64,000 bases of DNA from an uncultured Candidatus Melainabacteria bacterium (GCA_932182025.1 CAKNXK010000010.1:124001-188000); one strand, 5' to 3'; positions 34,097 through 44,298 are shown, counted from the first letter of the stretch. Notes: generated by a model not told the origin, from the sequence alone. A program made the numbers and translations.

Positions 34097-36744
34097 TATA
34101 GAGCCATTAAGTATTCAATATTGTCATTTGTAACATTTACAATAAACTTATTCAAACCAATTCTTATAATATATCTTGAAACACCTTCCGGTAGTTTTTC
34201 GCTCAATCTTGCAGCAATTCTTTCACTTTTTAAAGTATCAAACTCTTTGATTTTAATAAGTTTGCTGCCAATAAACCCAAGAACTGCATAACCGCCATTT
34301 TTCTTAGCAAGATGACATCCTTTTTCTTCCGAAAACTCTGCTGTACTTATAATTGTATAAGTTTCATTATCAATTATACATTTTATTTCGGATTGTTTTA
34401 CAGGCTCTTCTTGTCTTGGCGCAGCTTTACGTTGAACAGCTTTTTCTCTGCGTTCAAGCCTTTCAGCTTTTGTTTCCTGAATTTTTTTCATTATATCATC
34501 AGAAATCTGTGTTCTTACACGCTTTGAAGCAATAACATTTTCATCTCTTTTTCTTTCAAGCTTTAATGGTACAAACTCTTCCTTAACCTCCGGCTCCTGT
34601 TTTTTAACTTCCGGTTTTGGTTCAAGTTTAGGTTCCGGCTGCACCTGCGGTTCAGGCTCATCCTTCATGTTATCTAAATCAAAATATTCATTGCTATAAA
34701 GAGATTCAAAATCATCATAAGGTTTATGTTCAGAAGTTTCTACATATTCTTCCTCTTTAGTGATTTCAAAGTTACCAAATTGACTAAATTCATTTTGAAT
34801 ATCATCAACACTCGGTGCTTCAAAATCATTCAATATCTCAAAACTTTCACTTCCATCATAGAATGGCTTGAATTGTACATTTGAAATATTTTTCAAAAGT
34901 GCATCTTCATCAACCTGAACAGGTTCTGCTTTTGGGGTTTCATATTTAGACGGATTTTTTAGAACATCACGCAAATCCGGCAGTGAATCTGATAAGCTCA
35001 ATTTTTCTACTTCATAACTGTTGTCAACTATTTCCAATTCAGCAGAAGGTTTGGCTTTGTATGCATCTTTATTATGAATTTCTTTAGATAAATCCGGTAA
35101 CGCATCACCTAAAGAAAGTGTAGATACTTCATAACCTTCACTTGCATAAACAGTAATCGGCTTAACTTCTGATTCAATTTTTCTTCCGCCTTGTTTTCTT
35201 AATGCTTCTGAAAGGTCTGGCAGCATATCCTTAACGCTTAATGTCAAGATTTCAGAATGTTTGCGTTTTTTGTTTCTTGAAGCCTCAATTTCCTGCTGCA
35301 TTTCCCTTGTACGTTCAGGATTTGTTCTTAAATCTGTAATAAAATCATTATCGAGTTCTACACTAAGCAAATTTCTTAACGTAGCAATATCTTCTGAAGA
35401 GAACAGGATGTCTTGTGAAATCTTATAAGTAGTTACCAAATCCTCTATAATTTCTTCTTGAGAAACAAGTTTTACTTTTAAAGGTTTAGAAACAGCATAA
35501 TCAGATATATTATTCATTGTATTATCATTAATTTCTGAATTTAGAAGTTGATTAATACAATCAATATCATCTTCATTGAAAGACATATTATTATCTTGAA
35601 CAAGCTTATTATAATACTCTTCATCGTATCCGGCTGACTCTTCTGACTGTTCATTATTTTCTGTTTCTTCTTCAAATGAAAAACCGCTTAAGAATTCTGC
35701 TAATGCATCATTTTCTTCATCATTATCAGCCGCAACCGTTTCATTTTCATCTTTAGCTTTTTCTTGTTGTTCCTTAAATAATTCATCCAAATCTACAACA
35801 TTCAATTCCTCTGCCGGCTTAGCGGTTTTTACAGGAGCCGGCTGAGATTGAGGTACAGCTGATTTAGAATACGCTGTATCTAATTTCTTAATAGCATTTT
35901 TGATTTTTTTTCTTTTAGTTTCTTCTTTAGGCTTTTCTTCTTTTTCATCAGAAGTATCAATATCAAGTTTTTCACCTGTTACTTCCTGGATTTTGTGAGA
36001 AGCCTTTATTACAAAAAACGCAATAACACTAAAAATAATGAGAGTCCCAAATACTGTAAGAAGAACTGTATATGGATCCCTTTCTGCTGTTTCCTGAATT
36101 GCATTATATGCATCAGCAGAAGGGGTATTATCAATCGGAGGAACAGGTTGAACAACTTGCTGAGGTTGCTGCTGCTGCAAAGCTTTTTCTCTTTCAAGCT
36201 CTCTTGCTTCTTGTTCACGTTGTAATCTTTCAGCTTTTCTTCTTGCAATTTCTTCCTTTTCTTGCTCAGCACGACGACGAAGTTGTTCATTTCTATCAAC
36301 TTGATTATCATCATTGACAGCTAAAGATTCCTGAGGTTCATCCTTTGAAGGAATATAAATCTTGTTTTCTGCCTGTATATTAACAGGATTATAAGTTTTA
36401 ATAATAACTCGTGTATAACCTTTAGCATTATTTGAATAAGGCAAAGTTTTAATTTCTACACTGCTGATATCACTCGAAACTTGTTGAATATTTGGCATTC
36501 CCTTTACCAAACTATTTACTTCAGAAAGAGTTAGAATATAAGTATTAGCATCTCTGCGCACAGGAGAAACATTGCCTGTATAAGCAGATTTTGTTTCTAC
36601 AGCCATGCCAATTGCGCCATTTTCACCAGCCGTAAATGTTAGTGACATTAAGCTATTCTTATAGTTACTTGCAGCAAAAGAGCCTGCAACAGTAATTACT
36701 GATGCCAGCACCAGCGCTATTGTTCTCTTCTTAAACTGTTTCAT
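34096..36744 (-). CDS. AMIN-like, membrane-spanning scaffold protein with internal repeats (882 aa)
   Basis: An N-terminal signal/anchor (about 8-25) leads into a beta-rich AMIN-like domain (about 30-130), then a charged coiled coil (150-190), a Gln/Pro linker, and a membrane helix at about 226-246. The long cytosolic part is acidic and has two kinds of repeats. One pair is at 387-416 and 446-475 (pattern F-x-x-x-DI-x-x-x-x-x-LL-x-x-E-x-x). A triplet at 498-515, 538-556 and 577-595 has the core LSLxDxLPDL. A Pro/Glu-rich spacer follows and then a compact C-terminal domain (785-882). This resembles envelope-spanning pilus or cell-wall scaffolds (FimV-like layout), but no family is certain. Confidence 0.6.
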   Translation of the reverse strand: MKQFKKRTIALVLASVITVAGSFAASNYKNSLMSLTFTAGENGAIGMAVETKSAYTGNVSPVRRDANTYILTLSEVNSLVKGMPNIQQVSSDISSVEIKTLPYSNNAKGYTRVIIKTYNPVNIQAENKIYIPSKDEPQESLAVNDDNQVDRNEQLRRRAEQEKEEIARRKAERLQREQEARELEREKALQQQQPQQVVQPVPPIDNTPSADAYNAIQETAERDPYTVLLTVFGTLIIFSVIAFFVIKASHKIQEVTGEKLDIDTSDEKEEKPKEETKRKKIKNAIKKLDTAYSKSAVPQSQPAPVKTAKPAEELNVVDLDELFKEQQEKAKDENETVAADNDEENDALAEFLSGFSFEEETENNEQSEESAGYDEEYYNKLVQDNNMSFNEDDIDCINQLLNSEINDNTMNNISDYAVSKPLKVKLVSQEEIIEDLVTTYKISQDILFSSEDIATLRNLLSVELDNDFITDLRTNPERTREMQQEIEASRNKKRKHSEILTLSVKDMLPDLSEALRKQGGRKIESEVKPITVYASEGYEVSTLSLGDALPDLSKEIHNKDAYKAKPSAELEIVDNSYEVEKLSLSDSLPDLRDVLKNPSKYETPKAEPVQVDEDALLKNISNVQFKPFYDGSESFEILNDFEAPSVDDIQNEFSQFGNFEITKEEEYVETSEHKPYDDFESLYSNEYFDLDNMKDEPEPQVQPEPKLEPKPEVKKQEPEVKEEFVPLKLERKRDENVIASKRVRTQISDDIMKKIQETKAERLERREKAVQRKAAPRQEEPVKQSEIKCIIDNETYTIISTAEFSEEKGCHLAKKNGGYAVLGFIGSKLIKIKEFDTLKSERIAARLSEKLPEGVSRYIIRIGLNKFIVNVTNDNIEYLMAL

Positions 36745-36809
36745 ATTTAGAATTTTATCATAATTTTAAAAATTTATGTATATATTTAATAAAAAATCAT
36801 TAATTTACA

Positions 36810-37814
36810 TTACATATCAGTAATAATAATTCTTTTGTCTGATAAAATTTGGTTAACATTTAGAACAGTATATAGCGTTTTGTTATAAATAAATTCATTC
36901 GCATAATAACTTTCAGAAGCCAATTCATAGGACGTCTCCTGAAATTCAAACAGTTCATTGATTTTATCTATTAAAAGCGCTAACTTAAGTTCAGTTCCCT
37001 TAATAATAACGACAGGCTTTTTATCAGAAGAAGTGTCTGTTTCCTGCAAGCCCAAGAATTTCTTCAAATTTATAACAGTAATATAATCACCGCGAAGATT
37101 CATAATACCTTCTATAAAATCAGGAGTTCCTGGAACATTTGTAATTGTTGTATCTTTAAGAACTTCTTTTATAAAATCAAGAGCTAAACAATAATAGTCA
37201 TTGTTTAAATTAAAAGATATATATTTATTTTTGGAATGCAGTTCTCCGGATGTTATTCTTAGAGATGATTTTTCGGCAATGTCTCTTGTTCTTTTTTGCA
37301 TCAAAGATTTTGAAGACTCATCCTGCGGGAATAACGAAAGTACATCTGCTTCCGGTATAACATTGTTATGCTGCTTTAAAAGTGTTTCCAATGCATATAT
37401 ATTAACAATAAAAATTGTTTCATTATCATATTTGTACAAAGACTCAATTATCATTTTATTATCAACAAATGGTATTTGGTCTACAAGCGCAGTATCAAAC
37501 GGCAAGATACCAATAATTTTATCAGTAATAATTCCGAAAATTACTTCGTCGGTTTTAACAATCAAAAGCTCGTTATTAGAGTTGTAAGGAGTAACGTCAA
37601 TATTTAGATAAAATCTTATATCAACAACATTAATAACAAAGTTATTATATTTTAAAAGTCCGATAATATTATTCGGCAGTTTTTGCGGATAATCAAGAGC
37701 AGGCAATTTCATAATCTCAAGAACATTTTCAGTATTAATGGCATATTTATTACCGCCAATCTGAAAATATAAATGAGTATTTTTTTTTTGTTCTAGATAG
37801 TAATTATTGCTCAT
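36810..37814 (-). CDS. Protein with two CheW-like domains
   Basis: 334 residues from the ATG at 37814, which overlaps the end of the diguanylate-cyclase gene by 11 bases. Two CheW-type domains are seen: residues about 10-150 (YFQIGGNKYAINTENVLEIMKLP) and about 190-330 (YISFNLNNDYYCLALDFIKEVLKDTTITNVPGTP, then GIMNLRGDYITVINLKKFLG). Such proteins couple chemoreceptors to CheA. It belongs to the chemosensory set at 36.8-43.4 kb. Confidence 0.85.
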   Translation of the reverse strand: MSNNYYLEQKKNTHLYFQIGGNKYAINTENVLEIMKLPALDYPQKLPNNIIGLLKYNNFVINVVDIRFYLNIDVTPYNSNNELLIVKTDEVIFGIITDKIIGILPFDTALVDQIPFVDNKMIIESLYKYDNETIFIVNIYALETLLKQHNNVIPEADVLSLFPQDESSKSLMQKRTRDIAEKSSLRITSGELHSKNKYISFNLNNDYYCLALDFIKEVLKDTTITNVPGTPDFIEGIMNLRGDYITVINLKKFLGLQETDTSSDKKPVVIIKGTELKLALLIDKINELFEFQETSYELASESYYANEFIYNKTLYTVLNVNQILSDKRIIITDM

Positions 37815-39258
37815 GCAAAACCACTCTGTTTCTTCCGCCTTCTTTAGCTTCATACAAAGCATCGTCGGCAGATTTTAATATATCTGCTGCTGTAGCAAAT
37901 TTCTGATAATTCATTGTCAAACCTATACTTACGGTAACTTTTGCTTTGACACCATTGTATTCAAAATCGTATTCTTCAACCATTCTTCTCAAACGTTGAA
38001 CAGGAATAATTGCACCCTCAATATTCGTTTCAGGCATAATCATAATTAACTCTTCACCGCCATAACGATATAAAAGGTCTGTTTTTCTGAAAGACTGTTT
38101 CATCAAATCTGCAACAGTTTTTAGAACATAGTCTCCGTATTGGTGACCATACGTATCATTAACTTTTTTGAAGAAGTCGATATCCAAAATCGCAAGCGAG
38201 AAATCAGAAGGATGTCGTTTTGTACGATTGTGCTCCTGTTCAAGACCAATTTCGAACTGTCTTCTGTTATATAAACCAGTAAGCCCGTCTAAAACAGACA
38301 TGAATTCTTTTTCGGTATATTGATATTTCATTTTAAATATTGCAAGAAGCTCACTAATCATAATATCAAAATACTTAAATGATGAATAATCCACCTCTTG
38401 TCTGGTATAGAAACAAATACCGCCGATAAGTTTTTTATCAAAAACGAGAGGAATGATAATTTTAGATGTTAAATCCGAAAAATTATAATCAAGTTCTTTT
38501 CCCAAGAGCATTCTTACAACTTCGAATTTAGAATCCTTAATTGTTTTATGGTCTTCCATTTTTCTAAAAAAATCGTAATTAATATCAGAAAGCAGATTTT
38601 TAGAAAGATTTCTGCCAAGAGTATCGATATAGAGTATATTTTGTGCAAAATCATCCGGCGAAGCAAAATATATACCTGCAGCATGGTATTCCACAAAAGA
38701 GCTCAATAATGAGAACAGCTTTTCTACTAAAATTCTTTCATAGTTCAAAAAGTCACTAAGGTTTCTGAACTCATTGGAGAAAACACTCTTCATCAAAAGA
38801 TCGTTAAGGATTGAATTAAGACGTGTTTGAGCAGAATTATCAAGGTCCTCTTTAGCAGCTAAAGCTTTCTTATACTCTTCCGGCACAGGATATCTGCGGA
38901 CAGTTGCATTAATATTTGAAACAAGTTCTTTAATATCAATGGATTTAGACAAGAATAGCTGCGCACCGGCTTTCTTTCCCCAGAAACCATCAATTTTCTT
39001 TTCTAAAATCGTTAACAAAATAACAGGAATTTTTTTAGTTTCTTCAACATTCTTTATCATTCTGCAAAGATGATATCCGTCTATTGCAGGCATCATAATA
39101 TCAGAAACAACGATATCCGGAGTGCAGGAATAAACTTTTTTATAAGCTTCTGAACCGTTTGTTGCAGTTTCAACCTCAAAACCGCTAGCTTCCAGCCCCT
39201 CTTTTAAAAATTTAAGTTGTGTATCGGAATCTTCTACCAATAAAATCTTTGTCGCCAT
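37804..39258 (-). CDS. Response regulator with REC, GAF-like and GGDEF domains (diguanylate cyclase)
   Basis: 484 residues. The N-terminal receiver has the phospho-acceptor Asp53 (DIVVSDIMMPAIDGYH). The middle (about 150-300) is GAF-like. The C-terminal GGDEF domain has the active-site motif GGEEL at 400-404, with an RxxD inhibitory site (RKTD) five residues before it, so it is likely an active, feedback-controlled c-di-GMP synthase. Divergent from the MCP gene with a 49-base gap. Confidence 0.9.
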   Translation of the reverse strand: MATKILLVEDSDTQLKFLKEGLEASGFEVETATNGSEAYKKVYSCTPDIVVSDIMMPAIDGYHLCRMIKNVEETKKIPVILLTILEKKIDGFWGKKAGAQLFLSKSIDIKELVSNINATVRRYPVPEEYKKALAAKEDLDNSAQTRLNSILNDLLMKSVFSNEFRNLSDFLNYERILVEKLFSLLSSFVEYHAAGIYFASPDDFAQNILYIDTLGRNLSKNLLSDINYDFFRKMEDHKTIKDSKFEVVRMLLGKELDYNFSDLTSKIIIPLVFDKKLIGGICFYTRQEVDYSSFKYFDIMISELLAIFKMKYQYTEKEFMSVLDGLTGLYNRRQFEIGLEQEHNRTKRHPSDFSLAILDIDFFKKVNDTYGHQYGDYVLKTVADLMKQSFRKTDLLYRYGGEELIMIMPETNIEGAIIPVQRLRRMVEEYDFEYNGVKAKVTVSIGLTMNYQKFATAADILKSADDALYEAKEGGRNRVVLHEQ

Positions 39259-39307
39259 AACTATATTCCAATTTTACAAATTTTAGTATAAAATAATTAT
39301 ATAATAA

Positions 39308-40384
39308 ATGTCTAAAAAAAACTATAGGAGAGAAGAAGTGCTTAATGATTGGAATTTTGGTTTAAAACAAAGATTTGGTATAAAATGCAGCATCGATTTT
39401 GCAATGTTCATGCTGGTTTCTGCACTATTTGTTATTTTTGCATTAAAACATTCAATTAGCTCATACGAAACCTTAACATATTTAGTCGGTGTTATGGTTG
39501 TTATTATTCCAGTGCAAATAGGCACTCGCCAATGGATTTCAAGATCAATAACAAAGCTTCTTACTATTCAATCAGAATCTATGTCTGAATCTGTTTCTGA
39601 AATAGTTGAAACACTTAATTCACAAAAAAGAATACTTGAAAACCTATCTTCTAACACAAAAAATGTATCTTCTCTTGTAGAAAAACTTAAAAATATTTCA
39701 ACAGAAACTGTTCAAACTTCTAAAAATACAGAAAAACAAGTTGCACAATCAATCTCATGCTCACAAAAAGAGCACGAAGCAATCTCTGCTAACGCTGAAA
39801 AAATGCTTGTTCTAAGACAAAAAATTCAAATGATTGCAGAATTAATTCTTGAGCTTTCTGAGCATACTCAACAAATTGGGAACACAATCAGCGTTGTAGA
39901 TGACATCGCAGAACAAACAAACATGCTGGCACTAAACGCTGCAGTAGAAGCAGCAAGAGCAGGTGAACACGGTAAAGGTTTTGCTGTTGTTGCCGGTGAA
40001 ATCAGAAAACTTGCTGACGAATCAAAACAAGCAATTACAAAAATTACTTCATTAACCAGCAATATCCAATACACCACAAACTCAACAGTTATGGCAACAG
40101 AAGAAGGTTCAAAAGAAATCGAATCTGTTGTAAAAGACTTCAATGGTGTTTCTGCTAACTCTGAAACTCTACTAAACTATATTGAAAACATTTTGGACTC
40201 ATTAGGAACACTTAACCAAAATGCAGTTAAACAAGGCGATATCATTGAAAAACTTCATGTAATTGATGAAGAAAACAAAAATATTTCTGAAAGTTTAGCT
40301 CACATTATGAGTGCAAATGCCGAAAAATTGGCTAAATTAAACACTCTTTCAAATGAAATTAAAAATTCAGCAATAGAAGGTTAG
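39308..40384 (+). CDS. Methyl-accepting chemotaxis-type receptor without a ligand-binding domain
   Basis: 358 residues. Two membrane helices (about 26-48 and 55-73) are joined by only a few residues, so there is no periplasmic sensor domain. The cytosolic hairpin carries the highly conserved tip IAEQTNMLALNAAVEAARAGEHGKGFAVVAGEIRKLA. It would signal through CheA/CheW; the input must come from the membrane or another protein. The CheA gene follows 5 bases later. Confidence 0.9.
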   Translation: MSKKNYRREEVLNDWNFGLKQRFGIKCSIDFAMFMLVSALFVIFALKHSISSYETLTYLVGVMVVIIPVQIGTRQWISRSITKLLTIQSESMSESVSEIVETLNSQKRILENLSSNTKNVSSLVEKLKNISTETVQTSKNTEKQVAQSISCSQKEHEAISANAEKMLVLRQKIQMIAELILELSEHTQQIGNTISVVDDIAEQTNMLALNAAVEAARAGEHGKGFAVVAGEIRKLADESKQAITKITSLTSNIQYTTNSTVMATEEGSKEIESVVKDFNGVSANSETLLNYIENILDSLGTLNQNAVKQGDIIEKLHVIDEENKNISESLAHIMSANAEKLAKLNTLSNEIKNSAIEG

Positions 40385-40389
40385 AGTAA

Positions 40390-43300
40390 TTGGATTTTCA
40401 AGATAACGATAACAATATACAAGAACTGATGGGTATCTTCCAAACCGAGTCGGAAGAGATTTTGGAGCGGATTTTTGAAAACCTCTTGGCTCTTGATAAA
40501 ATCCCAGGTGATAAAGAAACATCTGCAAACCTTTATCGTGATATGCACAGCCTTAAAGGTGCAATCCGAATGGTTGGCTTCAATAATATTCAAACAATTA
40601 TACATAAAATTGAAGATATTTTTGATGCTGTTAATACACATAATATCATTTTAGGATCTGATAAAATCAATCTAATTACAAAATCCATTGAACTTGTTTC
40701 TAAATATTTACAAGAATCAATCAAAGAAGGCAGAGAAATAATCAGCGAAGAAATCAACTCTACTATTTCTACGCTCGAATACATAGCAGAAGTTGACCTA
40801 AATCCTGAGTTTAACCAACCGCAGCACATTGCTGCTATTGACGAAATGGCAAGCTTTGCCGGACTTGCAGATTTGGATAATCTGGTTGAAATGGCTCAAG
40901 CAGCAGAAGCAAAAGCTCAAGCTATTCCTATAGATAATGTTTGTCAACAAAATAAAGAAGAAATAAACCTTGGATTTAACACTTGTTTTGAATTAATTGA
41001 CAGCATTGTTCCCGAAGAAAAATCACAGGAAACTGTTATATTAAAAGAAGAAGTTGCAAAAATCTACGAACAATTTGAAACATCTAACTTGTATGAAGTA
41101 AAAACATCATTACAAAATGTCTTAACCAAAATTGACTTCGTAATGAATGCAACAAACACATTTACAATAAGTGAAATTCTTGAATTACGTAATGAATTAA
41201 GCTCCGCAGCAGCGAAGTATAATACATCCTGTATAGAAGATGAAGATAATGGCATGTCATTTTTTGAAGTTGCTGAAAAAATAAACATGCTTCAAGGAAG
41301 CAGTGTTTATGCCAAAGAAATCAAAGATGATATTGCTCAGCTTAAAGACCATGCCGATAACAACGAAATTGTTGAAATTATCAACATGGTTGAAGAAATC
41401 CTTGATTTTATTTTAGAAAACTCTGTTCAACTTGAAGAACAGATGATTCAAACCCTTAAAAGCGGGGTTGAATACTGCGCATCACCAAATGAAAGTATAG
41501 ACGGAGACTTAATTATTCAGCAGTTAGAAATTATGAAGCAGCTGCTTGAATTAAACTTCAAAAAAGATACAGGTGTTAGTGATATTAAAAACCTTTCTAC
41601 ACAAAGTTCCATTTCAAATAAAACAACCTCAACAACTGAAATTAAAACTTTGCACGTAAATGCCCAAAAACTGGATTTACTCGTAAACCAGCTCGGGGAA
41701 TTAATCATCACAAAAATCAAAACAGAAAAAAGTCTGGAAAAAATTGATTCAATCAAAAATGCTAATGAAGCATGCCAGAAAGATTTGTTAAAAACATCAA
41801 ATTATCTTCGCTATTACAATAGAAAATATCTTCAAAATAGCGGCAGTGAGCAATTTACAGGTGTCTTTGTCAAACAGGTTTTTGCTCTTTTATCTGATAT
41901 TACACAAAATGTTTCAAGAACAATATATGACCTAAACTCACTTTATCGTTCTTCAAAAGAAGACGATATGAAAATGAGATTAATCATTGATGAAATGGAA
42001 TCAATGGTTAAAAACATAAGGGTATTACCTATTTCCACAGTATTTAATTCTTTTACAAGGATGGTTCGAGACATAGCTTCAGAAAAAGGAAAAGATATCG
42101 ACTTTGAAATTGAAGGTAAAGACACCTGCGCAGACAAAAAGATTATTGAAGAAATAAAAACTCCATTAATCCATATTCTAAGAAACGCAATTGACCACGG
42201 TATCGAATCAAAAGAAGACAGACTTCTTGCAGGAAAAAGCCCTGTAGGTAAAATCCTTTTATCTGCAAAACAAGATGACAATACAGTTATAATAGACGTT
42301 GTCGATGACGGTCAAGGATTTAACCTTGAAAAAATTAAAGACAGAGCTGTATCAAGAGGATTTTTAACTCAGGAAGACATAGACTCCATGTCTGATGAAG
42401 CAATCATGAACATTATTTTCTGGCCGGGATTTACTACAGGAGACTCTATTACAAGTATTTCCGGCAGAGGCATAGGTTTAGATGTCGTTAAAACAAAGAT
42501 TTCCCAGCTTAACGGGAAAGTAAAAGTTATTTCTGAATTTGGAAAAGGAAGTTGTGTTCATATCGAAATTCCTGTTACATTGACTACTCTTAGAGTATTT
42601 TTGGTTAAAATCTCAGATCAGGTTTTTGCGATACCAATCCAAATGATTACAACCTTCATTTTAAAAAAACAAGAAGAAATCAAAACTAATAATGGAACCC
42701 GCTCAATTGTCTATAAAGATAAAGTGCTTCCTTTATACTATCTTGCAGATATCCTTGGATTGGAACTGACTCCTAGAGGAGAAAAAGAAACTATACTTAT
42801 TATTGAATCTGACGACAAAACTATTGGACTGGTTGTTGACAGACTACTTGGCGACCAAGATATTTTACAAAAGAAATTATCACCGCCATTATACAAAGTT
42901 AAGAATATTTCAGGAATTACCAACCTTGCATCAGGAGAACTTTGCTTGATTCTTAATATGCAGGATATTCTGCATCATGATTTCAATAAATCAGTATCCA
43001 CAGCAGCTGTTCCTAAAATGTTATCAGCAGATATTATTTCATACAAAAGAATTCTTGTAGTAGATGATTCTATGACTACAAGAACTATGATTAAAAATAT
43101 CCTGTTAAATATCGGATATATGGTAGATGCGGTATTAGACGCAACAGAGGCACTCGTTAAGCTAAAAATGACTCATTACGATATGATTATATCAGATTTA
43201 AACATGCCTAAAATCGATGGTAATGAATTCATTGAACGACTAAAGAATGATGAAATGTATATGGATATTCCTGTAATTGTAATGAGTTCTCAACCGAAAG

Positions 43301-43419
43301 AAAGTGCTATGAAACTTCTTAAACAAGTCCAGATTGAAGGCTATATTCAGAAAGATGCATTCAATCAGGCAGTGTTTGTAAATCTGGTTAAAGAAACTTT
43401 AACAAAATATCATAAATAA
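40390..43419 (+). CDS. CheA-type hybrid histidine kinase with C-terminal receiver
   Basis: 1009 residues, with a TTG start 5 bases after the MCP stop. The N-terminal HPt domain has His53 (DMHSLKGAIRMVGF). A long helical middle (about 150-410) may hold degenerate HPt copies. Then come the dimer helix (NAQKLDLLVNQLGELIITK), the kinase domain with LIHILRNAIDHGIE, DDGQGF and GRGIGLDVV, a CheW domain, and a receiver from about residue 887 with Asp936 (MIISDLNMPKIDG). The layout resembles PilL/ChpA-type kinases of twitching motility more than flagellar CheA. A terminator follows. Confidence 0.92.
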   Translation: MDFQDNDNNIQELMGIFQTESEEILERIFENLLALDKIPGDKETSANLYRDMHSLKGAIRMVGFNNIQTIIHKIEDIFDAVNTHNIILGSDKINLITKSIELVSKYLQESIKEGREIISEEINSTISTLEYIAEVDLNPEFNQPQHIAAIDEMASFAGLADLDNLVEMAQAAEAKAQAIPIDNVCQQNKEEINLGFNTCFELIDSIVPEEKSQETVILKEEVAKIYEQFETSNLYEVKTSLQNVLTKIDFVMNATNTFTISEILELRNELSSAAAKYNTSCIEDEDNGMSFFEVAEKINMLQGSSVYAKEIKDDIAQLKDHADNNEIVEIINMVEEILDFILENSVQLEEQMIQTLKSGVEYCASPNESIDGDLIIQQLEIMKQLLELNFKKDTGVSDIKNLSTQSSISNKTTSTTEIKTLHVNAQKLDLLVNQLGELIITKIKTEKSLEKIDSIKNANEACQKDLLKTSNYLRYYNRKYLQNSGSEQFTGVFVKQVFALLSDITQNVSRTIYDLNSLYRSSKEDDMKMRLIIDEMESMVKNIRVLPISTVFNSFTRMVRDIASEKGKDIDFEIEGKDTCADKKIIEEIKTPLIHILRNAIDHGIESKEDRLLAGKSPVGKILLSAKQDDNTVIIDVVDDGQGFNLEKIKDRAVSRGFLTQEDIDSMSDEAIMNIIFWPGFTTGDSITSISGRGIGLDVVKTKISQLNGKVKVISEFGKGSCVHIEIPVTLTTLRVFLVKISDQVFAIPIQMITTFILKKQEEIKTNNGTRSIVYKDKVLPLYYLADILGLELTPRGEKETILIIESDDKTIGLVVDRLLGDQDILQKKLSPPLYKVKNISGITNLASGELCLILNMQDILHHDFNKSVSTAAVPKMLSADIISYKRILVVDDSMTTRTMIKNILLNIGYMVDAVLDATEALVKLKMTHYDMIISDLNMPKIDGNEFIERLKNDEMYMDIPVIVMSSQPKESAMKLLKQVQIEGYIQKDAFNQAVFVNLVKETLTKYHK

Positions 43420-43448
43420 AAGGGTCTGAGAATATCTCAAACCCTTTT
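43418..43448. terminator. Bidirectional terminator after the CheA gene
   Basis: AAAAGGGT...ACCCTTTT outer stem with an inner GAGA/TCTC stem, followed by a T-run on plus and by TTTT on minus. It separates the chemosensory unit from the convergent M48-like gene. Confidence 0.7.
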
Positions 43449-43456
43449 TTAAGATT

Positions 43457-44284
43457 TTATTTTTCAGAAGACTCAGCAAATGATTTAAGAACCTGATACG
43501 AAGCATCCCAACCGCTCAAGCCTGTTGACTTATATTGAGCAAGATTTTTAACTCTGGCTGCTCTATTTTTTTCCTGCTCTTTATTAAACTTTTCTAGTTT
43601 TTTCTTATTAGAATTTCTTTCTTTAACAATTGGGTTTGCATAAGCTAAGAATGCTGTATATTCCTTACATCCGTATCCTGCTTTAACCTTTGAAGGATAG
43701 TTATATGTAAGGTAATCATAGATATTCATTGCTCTTTCAGAATTACAAGGTTTTCCCATAGCGATTTCCATTGTACTTCCCGGCATTTTAGTAAGAACTA
43801 CGATGCTTGCAAGAGGATTATAATTTGCTTGTATCATTAAATCAGCACCTGTAACGTCTGCTTCTTTATTATCGCTCATAGAAGCTTTATTTGCAGCAAA
43901 ATCACTGTTTGCAGCACTTTTAATAATATTACCTTCGCTTAAAGAACTATTAATTGCAGCTTTTGCAAAATCTCTCATTTTTGATTTTGTAGCTCTGCCG
44001 TTAATAATATATGCCAATTCTCTTGCTACAACTGCAGCTACTTCATTGTCATTCCCTGTATAAGTCAAATCTGTACTTGATATCTGAATTGTATTTGTAA
44101 CTGTTGCATCAGAATTGTCAGCTTCTCCATTTACAACTTTGAAAGTTGTGTTTTCAGGTAAACCATTCTTCTTTAACAATTGTGCACCAACTGTATTTAC
44201 TCTATCCGCTGCTATCCATGTTGCAGAGAAAGCCGGCATTGAAAGTAAACCAAGTGCAAATAATGAAATTAATAACTTTTTCAT
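43457..44284 (-). CDS. Exported M48-peptidase-like protein lacking the zinc histidines
   Basis: The ATG at 44284 follows GGAGGGAATT and gives 275 residues with a clean signal peptide (cleavage near FSA, residue 21). NEVAAVVARELAYIINGRATK aligns with the M48 helix that normally reads HExxH. Here it is Arg88-Glu89-x-x-Tyr92, so both zinc histidines are lost while the Glu remains. The third-ligand helix is preserved (NKEADVTGADLMIQANYNP, Glu141). This would be an inactive family member that may bind rather than cut. Downstream of two genes on the same strand with a 14-base gap. Confidence 0.65.
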   Translation of the reverse strand: MKKLLISLFALGLLSMPAFSATWIAADRVNTVGAQLLKKNGLPENTTFKVVNGEADNSDATVTNTIQISSTDLTYTGNDNEVAAVVARELAYIINGRATKSKMRDFAKAAINSSLSEGNIIKSAANSDFAANKASMSDNKEADVTGADLMIQANYNPLASIVVLTKMPGSTMEIAMGKPCNSERAMNIYDYLTYNYPSKVKAGYGCKEYTAFLAYANPIVKERNSNKKKLEKFNKEQEKNRAARVKNLAQYKSTGLSGWDASYQVLKSFAESSEK

Positions 44285-44298
44285 AATTCCCTCCATGT

